Positions 7,464-17,299 are shown, counted from the first letter of the stretch. The stretch is DNA of 64,000 nt from an uncultured Fodinibius sp. (GCA_913056235.1 CAJXMW010000002.1:496001-560000); one strand, 5' to 3'. Made by a program: numbers and translations. Notes: generated by a model from the letters alone, not told the origin.

Positions 7464-9698
7464 ATGAAAAAAACGCTGCATTTATTAGCATGTCTTGCAC
7501 TCGTTGTAGGTGTTTGGGCATGTGAACAACCCAAGGCCCCCGATTTTAAACTAAATCATGAAATAGAAGCTCCACTGACCATAGAAAAAACGTATCCCTT
7601 TTTGGGAAAAAGTGAGGCGCTGATCGATACTACCTCCGAGGATTATGTCGATCTGTTTTCGCCCGATGCGAATGGTTTGGTGCGGATTACCAAAGAGCAG
7701 GACTTCGATTTTGGTGATCTCAATGATGCTATTCCAGAAGTAGATGCTGATCCTGCATCAGTAGATGCGGATGTCGGTGAAATATCGTTGACCAACTTTA
7801 ACTCCGGATCAGGTAACGTCGGTACCGCCGGATTCACCGATATTACTGGTTCACAGGTTGTATTAAGTAAGGGAGATCCAGTACCAGCAGGATCAACACC
7901 TGGAACGGTTGAAATTAACTTTAGCACCGATTATTTCCAGAGTGCCGTAATTAAAGAGAACGGTGCCTTGCAGTTGACGATAACCAATCAGCTTGGATTT
8001 AACATAGATGTGTTGAACCTAACTCTTCAATCGGGTAGTAACGATGTGGGATCCACTACTGTGGGAACAGATGGTGATTCAAATGATAACTTTGCACATA
8101 ATACTACTGAAACTGTACTACTTGATGTTCCTGCCAATGTTTCGGCAACTAATCCTCTTGAGGACATTAGTGTTGATATTACCGCCAACTGGAATTCACA
8201 GACGATGAAAGATGACGGTGGTAATCTTATTGTCAATGATGTTATTGGTCAAGGTCTGGTTGCCTCACAGGTGACTGCAGCTGTGGAATCACAATCGTTT
8301 AACGATTCGGGAAGCTCGACCGTAGATCAGAGTAATTTTGAGTTCCGGAACCCTGATTCCTACGTCAAACTCAGCAATGGTGATCTGGACGTAAATATTA
8401 ACAGTGAGTTAAGCATTGCGGTCAACTCCCTGGATATAGCTTTTCCTGATATTGTAGATGACAACGGTCAGCCGCTCAAATTGCCTACTATTAATGTTTC
8501 AGCAACCGGCAATTATTCAAACACTATCGATCTTTCGGGCTACCGCATTAAGGCACAGAATGGAACAGTGCGCTATACTATTGATGCAAAAACTGAAAAT
8601 ACACAGAATGGTTCCGGATCTGGTATGCGTACTATCAGTGAAACTGATGGGCTGATTGCTGAAGTTGATCTTAATAATCTTCAAATCAGTGAGGCTAAAG
8701 GATATGTGGTGCCGAGAGTAGTTATGCTGAATACTGATCAGACGAATGATGGCAGAGAAAATGTTGATGTTTTCAATAATGATGAAGCGGAATTGACCAA
8801 TATTGATGGGATGAGCGATCTTTCGGATCGCGTTTCAGATTTAACTTTTGAGAATCCTACGCTGCGAACTCTTTACAACACCAATCTCGGCGTCAATACG
8901 ACTATTTATGCAATTATTGCCGGGACGGATGCTAAGGGGAATACCACCTATCTGACTGGCAAGTCTGGATCAAAACATGAGGTAACGAGTAGTGAAGTGC
9001 CCAGCCAACTGGAGGTCAATGGTCAGCCGGCTGATGCCAGCAAGTTAATCAAGTTTGCAATTGATACAGCTGAAAGCCCGAGTGCTCAACAGGGAGAGGA
9101 AGGAGACAATGTCTTTAATACAGATCTGACGACGATCTCCAAATTCTTCAGCAACCTGCCTACTAAGATCCGATTCGTGGGAGTTGCCAAGGTTAACAAG
9201 GAGGAGCGTTCCGGAATGATTGTAAATCCGGTTATTTTTGATCCGAAGTTATCTTTGGATCTGCCGCTGAACTTTTCGGCCGATGGCGCCACCTTCAAGG
9301 ATACCCTGGATGCGGATCTCAGCGACTTGCCGGACGGGAGTTCAAAACAGAATATCACCGGGGCAACGTTGAAGTTGAACTACACAAACGCGCTGCCACT
9401 CAATCTGGATTTAGTAATCACTATGCTTGATGAAAATGGTCAAGAGGTTACCCACAAAGGGGATATAACAGTAGATGGTGCTAGTGTTGGCAACAACGGC
9501 TATGTCAGTGATCCTGCCCAGAGCAACGTACAAATTAGTTTTGATGAAGATGAGCTCAAGGATCTTCACCGCACCCGCAGGATGATGTTGGATGTGACTA
9601 TTAATACACCTGAGAAACAAGCCGTTAGTATCAAAGCTGATGATTCTGTCACCCTGCGAATAAGAATGAAAGCTGACATAACTTCTACAGTAAATTAA
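7464..9698 (+). CDS. Large lipoprotein of unknown function
   Basis: A 744-residue exported lipoprotein. Residues 1-19 are a signal peptide and Cys20 (in VVGVWAC) is the likely lipidated residue, although Trp at -2 is unusual. The rest is Asp/Asn/Thr/Ser-rich, with no membrane helix and alternating short hydrophobic strands, which suggests repeated beta-sandwich domains. I recognise no named family. AGAGGA about ten bases upstream supports the ATG. The next gene starts immediately after the stop and encodes an outer-membrane beta-barrel, so the two probably work together at the outer membrane. It lies behind a terminator, so it has its own promoter, which I could not place. Confidence 0.75.
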   Translation: MKKTLHLLACLALVVGVWACEQPKAPDFKLNHEIEAPLTIEKTYPFLGKSEALIDTTSEDYVDLFSPDANGLVRITKEQDFDFGDLNDAIPEVDADPASVDADVGEISLTNFNSGSGNVGTAGFTDITGSQVVLSKGDPVPAGSTPGTVEINFSTDYFQSAVIKENGALQLTITNQLGFNIDVLNLTLQSGSNDVGSTTVGTDGDSNDNFAHNTTETVLLDVPANVSATNPLEDISVDITANWNSQTMKDDGGNLIVNDVIGQGLVASQVTAAVESQSFNDSGSSTVDQSNFEFRNPDSYVKLSNGDLDVNINSELSIAVNSLDIAFPDIVDDNGQPLKLPTINVSATGNYSNTIDLSGYRIKAQNGTVRYTIDAKTENTQNGSGSGMRTISETDGLIAEVDLNNLQISEAKGYVVPRVVMLNTDQTNDGRENVDVFNNDEAELTNIDGMSDLSDRVSDLTFENPTLRTLYNTNLGVNTTIYAIIAGTDAKGNTTYLTGKSGSKHEVTSSEVPSQLEVNGQPADASKLIKFAIDTAESPSAQQGEEGDNVFNTDLTTISKFFSNLPTKIRFVGVAKVNKEERSGMIVNPVIFDPKLSLDLPLNFSADGATFKDTLDADLSDLPDGSSKQNITGATLKLNYTNALPLNLDLVITMLDENGQEVTHKGDITVDGASVGNNGYVSDPAQSNVQISFDEDELKDLHRTRRMMLDVTINTPEKQAVSIKADDSVTLRIRMKADITSTVN

Positions 9699-11204
9699 AT
9701 GCATTATCCTATGAAATTTCTGAAACAATCATTCATCCTTTTAGTTACGATTGGAATTACTCTGGCTTCGGGAACGGCTGTTCAGGCGCAATCGGGTCAC
9801 TTCTCGGCCAGCAGCCTAAGTATGGGGGGAACGGGTACGGCCTATTTGGATACCTATCATGCAAATTTCGTAAACCCGGCCAACCTGATGCTCAACAGTG
9901 ATTCCAAGCCCAGCATAAGTGTTGGAATACTGGGCGGTATTTCTGCTACAGCCGGGGGACCACTAATGAACATCTCAGCATATAATAAACATTTTACAAC
10001 GGGCGAAGTTGTAAATGCTCCCAATGCATTGAATGACTGGTTTGGTCCGGATGCAGCTACTTCCAAGCGAATGGCTTTTGAAAGTGATATCATTCCCATT
10101 GGTTTGTCTTGGCGCGGTGATAAAATGAGTTTTAGTCTGGCACTTCGAAACCGGTCTATGATTTCGGCATCCATGAACCGAGGATATGCAGAAGTGATGC
10201 TATCCGGAGTGACGCAAGAGCGGTTTTCATCACCCAAACCTGTTAATTTTAGTGGTAGTGGTGTCATGTTTAGCGAAGTTTCGGCAGGGGCTTCCCTCAA
10301 ATTGCTGGAACTACCATCATTGCTTGGCATAGGAGAAAATATTAAGGTATATGCTGGAATTGCACCGAAGTATCTTATTCCACATCAAACGTCTAACCTC
10401 GATTTTAATTCAACTCTGCAGGTAACGGACAATCAAATTGTCCATGACTTTGAGTATACGTTCAAAACGGTCGGCAATTTAACCGGCCAGTTCGAAGACT
10501 ATTACAATGCGAGCCAGGACGATAATTTTGATGGTTCACTCGGTGACTTTATAGAACCGGATGCCGACAGCTTTGGCGAAGTACAGGGTTCTGGTTTTGG
10601 TGTGGATCTCGGTGGTACTATCGAGATGGATTTAGCAGGCCCGCTGGAACAAGTGTTTTCTTTTATGAAGGGACCAAAGAAGCTTCGCGTAGGATTGTCT
10701 ATTACTGATCTTGGCAGTATATCCTACAGCAATAATGCTGGCACCTTTAGCAATAATGATACGTTTACCTGGGATGGTGTTGAATTTAAGGACGGTTTCG
10801 ATGAAGCCCTGGCAGATAGTATCTCAAAAGAGATTTACCTAAATTACCAGCCGGGTTCGAAAGATGAAATTACCCGCCAATTACCCACCAAAGTTAGCCT
10901 GGGGACTCATCTGCAGGTTGGTAAGTTAGGAGTCGCCTTTGATTTGCAAAAAGGGGTAAATGAAGTAGGAATGAACAGCAAGCGTGTTGCCTTCGGTATT
11001 GGGGCAGAATACAAGTTATTCAATATTATTCCTTTACGCGCTGGATATCGGACGGGTGGATTGACATCATCCAGTATTACGTTTGGAACCGGCCTTGAAC
11101 TGCGCAACTTTGAACTTACCGTAGGTGCTCTTTCAGTGCCTAACTCCGAAAACCGGGGATCAGGAATCGGCGGTGCCTGGAGCGGTCTTTTATTTAGGTT
11201 CTAG
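9699..11204 (+). CDS. Outer-membrane beta-barrel protein, DUF5723-like
   Basis: A 501-residue protein with a signal peptide cleaved after about ...TAVQAQ and a start typical of Bacteroidota PorV/FadL-like barrels: LSMGGTGTAYLDTYHANFVNPANL. The C-terminus ends in Phe (GLLFRF), as expected for BAM-inserted barrels. The likely family is DUF5723 or a close relative; function is unknown. ATG 9699 follows the previous stop directly; the in-frame ATG at 9711 gives a more classical signal peptide (MKFLKQS) and may be the true start. Its 3' end overlaps the convergent channel gene by four bases. Confidence 0.75.
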   Translation: MHYPMKFLKQSFILLVTIGITLASGTAVQAQSGHFSASSLSMGGTGTAYLDTYHANFVNPANLMLNSDSKPSISVGILGGISATAGGPLMNISAYNKHFTTGEVVNAPNALNDWFGPDAATSKRMAFESDIIPIGLSWRGDKMSFSLALRNRSMISASMNRGYAEVMLSGVTQERFSSPKPVNFSGSGVMFSEVSAGASLKLLELPSLLGIGENIKVYAGIAPKYLIPHQTSNLDFNSTLQVTDNQIVHDFEYTFKTVGNLTGQFEDYYNASQDDNFDGSLGDFIEPDADSFGEVQGSGFGVDLGGTIEMDLAGPLEQVFSFMKGPKKLRVGLSITDLGSISYSNNAGTFSNNDTFTWDGVEFKDGFDEALADSISKEIYLNYQPGSKDEITRQLPTKVSLGTHLQVGKLGVAFDLQKGVNEVGMNSKRVAFGIGAEYKLFNIIPLRAGYRTGGLTSSSITFGTGLELRNFELTVGALSVPNSENRGSGIGGAWSGLLFRF

Positions 11205-11998
11205 ACCTCATCGTCTAAATACTGCTGCACATCAATAAATTTGTGCTGTATAGCTTTGTGAAGCATGTCAGAGCTGTCCATGATAGTAATCCGACCGGGC
11301 AGCTCTTTTAATATTGGATGATTGGTGTTGTGCAGTTCAACATAAAGCTCGGCATGGGGATTGAGCTTTTTAATACGGCTAACCACATGCAGTGTTTTCG
11401 TATCAGGATCGCTAAAGCGGTTGTTTGAAAATACGAAAATAGTACCCGCCTTACTGATGTTGGCCCGTTGCAAAACATCGGGACTAATTGGTTCTCCATA
11501 GATGAATGAGTGCTCTCGGTAAGGGGTGCGATTGACGAGAGAGCCAACGATAACCACATTTCTGTTTTCGTAAAGCTGGCGTTCTTTAATCTCCTGGATC
11601 AACTCATCGGCAAAAGCCGTGTATTCGCAAATTACAACATGGTCTTCAAAATCAACCGAGCCACGGCCGCGCTCCTCTTCTTCAAATTTATGCTGGATTA
11701 CTTGCAGAATGATGGCAATAATATGGGTGTAGCCAAATAGACCGATAGCAATAGCAATCATTCCTGCAACACGACCTGCAGTAGAGTAGGGCACAAGGTC
11801 GCCGTAACCGACTGTGGATGACGTTACAAACCACCACCAGGCTACATCACCAAAATGTTGGATGGTTGATTGTTCCTGCTCGTAAATCCAGAAGATGGTA
11901 GTTGTTACGATGAAGCTGCCGGAAAGCAATACCACCAGAAACAGAATCTGCTTCTGCAGATGCGTCTTACTGGGGGGCTGGCTCGAATTGTTGAACAT
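11201..11998 (-). CDS. Two-helix potassium channel with TrkA-N-like domain
   Basis: Inner-membrane ion channel with a 2TM-pore plan: helix about 17-38, pore loop with the K+ selectivity filter TVGYGD at 62-67, helix about 78-101, then a cytosolic RCK/TrkA-N-type domain from about 118. In that domain the first strand reads HVVICEYTAFADEL, where regulated channels usually have CGYGRVG; the glycine motif for NAD binding is missing, so gating by a nucleotide is doubtful. Length 265 aa suits MthK/Kch-like channels. It stands alone, convergent with the barrel gene to its left. Family is clear, physiological role inferred. Confidence 0.87.
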   Translation of the reverse strand: MFNNSSQPPSKTHLQKQILFLVVLLSGSFIVTTTIFWIYEQEQSTIQHFGDVAWWWFVTSSTVGYGDLVPYSTAGRVAGMIAIAIGLFGYTHIIAIILQVIQHKFEEEERGRGSVDFEDHVVICEYTAFADELIQEIKERQLYENRNVVIVGSLVNRTPYREHSFIYGEPISPDVLQRANISKAGTIFVFSNNRFSDPDTKTLHVVSRIKKLNPHAELYVELHNTNHPILKELPGRITIMDSSDMLHKAIQHKFIDVQQYLDDEV

Positions 11999-12106
11999 AA
12001 ATGATCCCTTGCACTGTTTGTGATGAATTATTTATGCCAACCTCTCTTTTTTGCCGTACTTAGTCAACCAGACCATCAATAGTAATGCTTTATTGATGAG
12101 AGGTAA

Positions 12107-13198
12107 TTAATCCTTAAAGCGGCTGATGTTCACTTCGGGATACAGTGCTGTATCGTTGACAAGATGATCTGCATAGTGTCTTGCAAGGTATTTGCCGTAG
12201 AGCAGTCCTTTTGAACCGAGGCCGGTAAACACATGTAGATTCTTATGCTTGGGATGTTCGCCCAGTATAGGTTTGTAATTGGGAGTAGACGTACGAACAC
12301 CGGCCCACTGATCTACTACTTTTGATTCTTTTTCAAGCTCAGGTAGCGTCCGATGCATTCGTTTGCGCAGGTAATCCTCACCGCCTTGGTCGGGATTCAG
12401 ATCCTCAAAATCGTGTTCATAGGTACTCCCCTGCACAAAGGTATCTTCTTCATCCAGCCGGGCGATATATCCCAGGCTGGAGATGGAGTGTGAAAAGGAG
12501 AGAGGACCACTTGCAGCTTTAAACTTTGCTACCTGTCCTTTGATGAGATTAATAGGCAGCCAATCCCAGTATTTTGATTGAGGAGTATAGTGCCCAGTAG
12601 CAAAGACGAGGTATTTTGTAGCAATGGTGCTATCACCAAGTTCAACATGCCACTTTTTATCGTGATGAATCTCTAGTGGTTGCTGGTTGGTCAAAATGTT
12701 AATTCCCTCATCCCTTAGCCATTGCGCATAGGCTTGAACATACTTGCCAACATCTACGGTAAGCCCGATGGGCAGCCACAGCCCACCGTCTACACATTCG
12801 ATACCTGGATGAATTTCTTTTATTTCACTTTCGCTTTTCCACTGGCACCAGCCGGATGGCCAGGTTGTTTTTTCATGTTGGTTTTTCATTTTTCGGGCCA
12901 TCTTTTCAAGCAGGGCAGGACGAAGTAACCCATTGTTCAGGTAGAACCTCTCATTAGTTGTTGCCTGTATCTTCTCGAGATTCTTGGCAATGGCTTTATA
13001 GCACTGCACCGCCTTCCAGGATTTTTTAGCCCTGCGGCCCGTGGCGGGATTTACAAGCCCACCGGGCGTACCGGATGCGCCGGAGGCCAGTGCATTTTTT
13101 TCAATAACAATAGATGAGAGGTTGTGATCGGTAAGAGAATCGGCAAGGAATAAGCCCGCCAAGCCTGCTCCAAGGATACAAAAGTCAGCGTGCTTCAT
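12107..13198 (-). CDS. FAD-dependent DAO-family oxidoreductase
   Basis: Flavoenzyme of the D-amino-acid oxidase fold. The N-terminal dinucleotide site is ILGAGLAGLFLAD (G10, G12, G15), followed by an acidic residue in VIEKN, and SGASGTPGGLVNP resembles the FAD loop of glycine oxidase and the MnmC C-terminal domain. The C-terminal half has AGVRTSTPNYKPILGEHP and GLGSKGLLYGKYLA, typical of the fold. Length 363 aa. The start codon is three bases downstream of the pncA stop, so it is the last gene of a pncB-pncA operon. Substrate unknown; there is no MnmC methyltransferase half, so the MnmC resemblance may only reflect fold. Confidence 0.82.
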   Translation of the reverse strand: MKHADFCILGAGLAGLFLADSLTDHNLSSIVIEKNALASGASGTPGGLVNPATGRRAKKSWKAVQCYKAIAKNLEKIQATTNERFYLNNGLLRPALLEKMARKMKNQHEKTTWPSGWCQWKSESEIKEIHPGIECVDGGLWLPIGLTVDVGKYVQAYAQWLRDEGINILTNQQPLEIHHDKKWHVELGDSTIATKYLVFATGHYTPQSKYWDWLPINLIKGQVAKFKAASGPLSFSHSISSLGYIARLDEEDTFVQGSTYEHDFEDLNPDQGGEDYLRKRMHRTLPELEKESKVVDQWAGVRTSTPNYKPILGEHPKHKNLHVFTGLGSKGLLYGKYLARHYADHLVNDTALYPEVNISRFKD

Positions 13199-13200
13199 CT

Positions 13201-13815
13201 TTATTTCAGTAACTTTTTGGAGCTTACTTTTTTAGCTCCGGCGTTCAACATTTCAGTCCATGCCTGATCGACTGATCCTTCGATGTCGATTCCTTTGACC
13301 GCATCTTCAACCACATACACATCGAAGCCCTCCTTGACCCCATCGACAACCGACCATTTTACGCAGAAGTCGGTGGCAAGTCCTACAGCATAAATCGTGT
13401 TGATGCCGCGCGCCTCAAGGTATCCGGTGAGCCCGGTGGTGGTTTCATCATCATTCTCATAAAAGGCTGAATAAGAATCGATTTCTTTGCGAAAGCCCTT
13501 GCGGATGATCAGCTGTGACCGGGTCGTTTCCAGATCGGGGTGAAAGTCGGCTCCGGGGCTACCCTGCACGCAATGGTCGGGCCAGAGTACTTGCTGGCCA
13601 TAAGGCATTTCAATGGTTTCAAAAGGCTCTTTTCCCTCATGAGAGGATGCAAAAGAGGAATGTCCAGCGGGATGCCAATCCTGCGTTTGAATGACCACAT
13701 TAAATTGCTTGGAGAGTTCGTTGATCACGGGCACAATCTCGTCGCCGTCGGGTACTTCCAATGCCCCGCCGGGACAGAAATCATTTTGAACATCAACAAT
13801 TAAAAGTGCTTTCAT
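13201..13815 (-). CDS. pncA: Nicotinamidase PncA
   Basis: Hydrolyses nicotinamide to nicotinate and ammonia in NAD salvage. The cysteine-hydrolase triad is visible as Asp8 (LIVDVQNDF), Lys106 (IIRKG) and Cys151 (GLATDFCV); the metal site as Asp46 and His48 (QDWHPAGHSSF) and His81 (WPDHCVQG). Length 204 aa is normal. It lies between pncB, which uses its product, and a DAO-family flavoenzyme; gaps are 10 and 2 bases. All key residues are present, so the call is secure. Confidence 0.95.
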   Translation of the reverse strand: MKALLIVDVQNDFCPGGALEVPDGDEIVPVINELSKQFNVVIQTQDWHPAGHSSFASSHEGKEPFETIEMPYGQQVLWPDHCVQGSPGADFHPDLETTRSQLIIRKGFRKEIDSYSAFYENDDETTTGLTGYLEARGINTIYAVGLATDFCVKWSVVDGVKEGFDVYVVEDAVKGIDIEGSVDQAWTEMLNAGAKKVSSKKLLK

Positions 13816-13825
13816 AGAGTTGCAA

Positions 13826-15265
13826 TCAACTTTTTTGCTTTAGACTTTGTGTGATATTATCTCGAAGATCCATCAATTTTTTACTTATCCCCACTTTGTA
13901 AATATGAGGATTGTCGAATCGTTTGTGCTCGGGATTTAATTTCTCGAGTCGTTGTTTGGCATAGGCTGCGCTCTCGGTGGGAGAGGGAAGTTCATGGAGT
14001 TGCTCACCGTTTTCGAGCAAGGGATGAAGAAGTGGTTCTGAGTTAAAAGATGATACTGTTGAATGTTTGGCAGGATAAAAAGGGTGGTGTATTACATTTG
14101 GTTTTGTTTCTTCAGCCAGTACAATACCATCCCCATAAAAATTACCGTCGCTGTCAAAGTAGCGCAGCACTTTTTTGCGTCCGGGTAACGTAATTTTTTC
14201 AATATTTTCGGAGAGCTTGAGTTTGGGCTGGCCATTTACGGAGCCCAGTTTGTAAACGCCATCGAGGGCCGGAGATTCATGGCCGGTAACCAGACGGGTA
14301 CCCACGCCAAATAGATCGATGGGGGCATTCTGGCTTAGCAAACTTTTAATGAGTCGTTCATCCAGCTGGTTGGAGACAGCAATATTCACATAGTCTAATC
14401 CGGCGTCATCCAGTTGTTGGCGGGCTTTGCGGGAAAAATATGCTAGGTCACCGCTGTCGAGACGGATTCCTTTCATTTTATAGCCTCGCTCTTCGAGCTC
14501 TTTGGCCACTTTTATGGCATTGGGCACGCCGCTGGCCAGCGTATCGTAGGTGTCAACCAGCAGGATGCAGTTATCGGGATAGTACTCGGCGTATTTTCGG
14601 AAAGCGGTCAGCTCATCCTCAAACGACTGTATCCACGAATGTGCCATAGTGCCGCTGGCCGGAATGTTATGAACAAAGGAGGAGTATACATTGGATGTCG
14701 CCTCCACGCCGCCGATGATCGCGGCTTTGCTTGCCTGAATCCCGCCATAGCCCTGGGCGCGTCGCAGTCCAAAGTCGAGCACTTTGTGATCACCAGCAGC
14801 ATATTTCATTCGGGAGGCCTTGGTGGCAATCAGCGACTCGAAATTGAGAATATTCAGCAGCAGCGTTTCCAGTATTTGTGCCTCAATAATGGTGCCTTCC
14901 ACGCGTACAATGGGTTCGCGGGGAAATACAATTTCACCTTCTTTGGCAGCATAAATATCGGCGTTGAATTCGAAGTCACGAAGGTAGTTGAGAAACTCAG
15001 GCCTAAATCCCTGTTCGGCCAGATATTGCAGTTCATCTTCATGAAATCGAAACGATTCCAAGATTTCCAGTAGGTCCGAAATGCCTGCAAAGACAACATA
15101 TCCGCCCTCGAATGGGATATCACGGAAAAAGTAGTCAAAGCAGGCTCGTTCGCCATGCCGTCCGGACAAAAAGTAGCCCTGAGCCATCGTCAGCTCATAA
15201 TAATCAGTATAGATGGCCGGGCGCTTTAAAATTGACTTCGCTTCTTTGGTATCAACCAGTGACAT
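13826..15265 (-). CDS. pncB: Nicotinate phosphoribosyltransferase PncB
   Basis: Converts nicotinate and PRPP to nicotinate mononucleotide, the step after PncA in NAD salvage. It begins YTDYYELTMAQGYF, holds FGLRRAQG at 165-172 and GTMAHSW with the phosphorylated His at 209, and ends with the long C-terminal region seen in the 480-490 aa class. The frame is open from TTG 15310, but ATG 15265 (MSLVDTKEA) lies directly before the conserved start and is preferred, giving 479 aa. It heads the three-gene operon with pncA and the flavoenzyme. Confidence 0.94.
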   Translation of the reverse strand: MSLVDTKEAKSILKRPAIYTDYYELTMAQGYFLSGRHGERACFDYFFRDIPFEGGYVVFAGISDLLEILESFRFHEDELQYLAEQGFRPEFLNYLRDFEFNADIYAAKEGEIVFPREPIVRVEGTIIEAQILETLLLNILNFESLIATKASRMKYAAGDHKVLDFGLRRAQGYGGIQASKAAIIGGVEATSNVYSSFVHNIPASGTMAHSWIQSFEDELTAFRKYAEYYPDNCILLVDTYDTLASGVPNAIKVAKELEERGYKMKGIRLDSGDLAYFSRKARQQLDDAGLDYVNIAVSNQLDERLIKSLLSQNAPIDLFGVGTRLVTGHESPALDGVYKLGSVNGQPKLKLSENIEKITLPGRKKVLRYFDSDGNFYGDGIVLAEETKPNVIHHPFYPAKHSTVSSFNSEPLLHPLLENGEQLHELPSPTESAAYAKQRLEKLNPEHKRFDNPHIYKVGISKKLMDLRDNITQSLKQKS

Positions 15266-15345
15266 AATAATTGGTCTATTGAAAAATACGCTCAAAGATA
15301 CATAATACAATGCTTAAGGTGTAACCGTTCTGATCAATTACAGGG

Positions 15346-15954
15346 CTATCCGCGGAAGTTTTTGCGCTTAATGTACTTCTTGATCTTCTTGTTACCCAGC
15401 CACACTTTTTGGTTGCTTTGAATGCTTACAAGTTCGAGGTTCACAGTGTAAAAGATGGCCAGTTCTTTGCCACTCACCGACTCATCTACAATGGAGTTGA
15501 TGTTGCCTATCAACATATAGTCGGCGCCCAGTTCTTCGCCCAGCTTTTTGATTGTTGCATCGGATGCATGCTCGAGCTGGTCGTAGCGTTCATCGCGAAT
15601 GTCTTTGCGTTCTTGACGGTCAGCCACTACCGAAACCTGCCCGGTATTGACAAAAGCGCGTTCCATCTCTTTGGTAAATACTTCAGCGTCGATGTGTTCC
15701 ATTGTTTCGTTACGTACGCGTCCTACGATAACAATTGGTGCTTTTTCATGTTTGGTTCGGAATTGAACAAGCCAGGGTTTTGAGACGACATCAGCAATCA
15801 TGTCTTCAGCCACGTAGCGGGCGTCAGTGTTATTCCAGCGTCCGGATAAATCGGTTTGGGTTTCTGGTGAAACACGCTCTACTTTTTGAGAAGGAAGACA
15901 TCCCGATAAAGCAAGCAGGCCTGAAAGTGTGATATATAGTATTACGTTTTTCAT
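15346..15954 (-). CDS. LpoB-like lipoprotein
   Basis: Exported lipoprotein of the penicillin-binding-protein activator LpoB family. From ATG 15954 there is a signal peptide with lipobox LALSGC (Cys19). The mature part matches LpoB homologues: a start TDLSGRWNNTDARYVAEDM, then RNETMEHIDAEVFTKEMERAF, VSVVADRQERKDIRDER and GADYMLIGNINSIVDE, ending VWLGNKKIKKYIKR. In enterobacteria LpoB activates PBP1B from the outer membrane; in this group the role is less certain. An upstream in-frame ATG at 15981 gives a poorer signal sequence. The gene just upstream is a broken COG3014 gene, a usual partner in such loci. Confidence 0.83.
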   Translation of the reverse strand: MKNVILYITLSGLLALSGCLPSQKVERVSPETQTDLSGRWNNTDARYVAEDMIADVVSKPWLVQFRTKHEKAPIVIVGRVRNETMEHIDAEVFTKEMERAFVNTGQVSVVADRQERKDIRDERYDQLEHASDATIKKLGEELGADYMLIGNINSIVDESVSGKELAIFYTVNLELVSIQSNQKVWLGNKKIKKYIKRKNFRG

Positions 15955-15987
15955 GGTTTTATTTTTTGTTGGTGATTCCATACCGAA

Positions 15988-17299
15988 TCAATTCCAGTAA
16001 AGTGATTCGATAAGGGTTAGTTTATTTTGTGGGTTGATGGTTGCCGTTTGTTTTTCGCTAAATAGTAACGAGCCATTGGCGTCGTAGTAATTGATAGCAA
16101 AGTGATGCATGCCGGTCGGCAGCTTAAATACGGTTGCGTAGGCACGTCCCGGCATGGTTTGCCAGCCGCGGAGATCCGCCTTTTCAGTTAGTTCCTGACC
16201 TACAATACCAAGCACTTGGGTAAGTCCGCCCAGTAACGCACTCTTTTTCTCGGTTTTTTGGTGATTGTCTGCGTGCCCATCGCTTTTAAGAAAGCTCGCA
16301 CAAACGTTCGGGCATAGATAATGGGCTCCTTCACTTTGTAGACTTCTTCGGCTACCCAATCCATCTCTTCGATAGGAGTAAGAGGCACAAGCAGGGAGTC
16401 ATCCACAGAAATTTTCACATATTGTACGATAGAAGGATATCGACGGAGCGAAGGAAGCGAAAACTTAAGGTACATACCGGGATCATCCAGCCATAAACGA
16501 ATATCACTTTGCCGTTTTTGTGGGCCGCGTCCGCTAAATCCGGTAACAAGCACGTTATATTCATCAGCTTTTGTAAGCAATTGCAACGGCTGGGAATCTA
16601 CCAGCTCTTTTGAATATATGCCTGGCTGATCCACAAAAGCCTTTTGCATATTTTCATAGGATATGCGTGCATCATCCGGCTTGTTGGATTTGGCAAATAA
16701 TACAGTTGACAGGTAGTGGGCCAGAGCACTGTTTTGTACGTTGCTCTTGCCGGTGTTCCAGCTGGCTTGTTGGGTGGTATCAGCTTTTGAAAGGGCTTCT
16801 ACTAGTCCCTTGAACTTAATGTTAAGCTGGCCGAGTTTATAAGATACCCGTCGGGATTCAATCAATGCTGCTTCCAAGTCATGCATGTGCAGGTAGTTTA
16901 GCGACTTGAATACATTCAGGTACACATCCTCATAATCTTCGCCGTCATAGGCCAGGGCATTGTCGTTAATGACAAAAGACTGTACGCCACGGCTGACACT
17001 TTTAGTAAAAAGCTCATTAATTTTATCCTCGGCATCTGAAAATGAAGCGTTACTTGATTGGTACTGTCCCGCAAAATGAAAGGCCGTTGCCTGTTACAGG
17101 TTGAGAAGTACGGCGTCTTTGGACCGGTATACCTCTTTTCGGGAAAAATCATCCAGTAGCTCCACTGATTTCTTGAAATCACGAGAAGCAAAAGAGCTGC
17201 GTAGCGACGACTGGGCAGAATCTAAATGGTACGCCGTACGGCATCTATAGCGATAAGCAGCAGTCTCTCTGATTTAATATGAAAACGAAAAGCGGTCAT
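15988..17299 (-). pseudogene. COG3014-type gene broken by two frameshifts and a stop
   Basis: Conserved protein of the COG3014 type that usually accompanies LpoB genes. The parts, 5' to 3' on the minus strand, are: a start MTAFRFHIKSERLLLIAI from 17299 that ends at a stop after ...VRRT; in another phase SSFASRDFKKSVELLDDF, then ...VLLNL, an in-frame TAA near 17095, and QATAFHFAGQYQSSNASF; then VYLNVFKSLNYLHMHDLEAALIESRRV down to VRAFLKAMG near 16276; finally, in the -1 phase, NHQKTEKKSALLGGLTQVLG to the end LTLIESLYWN. Three separate lesions in one gene argue for real decay and against a single sequencing error. The last shift lies by a run of six A. Confidence 0.78.

Noticed and set aside
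16200-16359. Programmed -1 frameshifting in the COG3014 gene
   Set aside because: The gene also carries an in-frame stop and another frameshift upstream, so decay is simpler.
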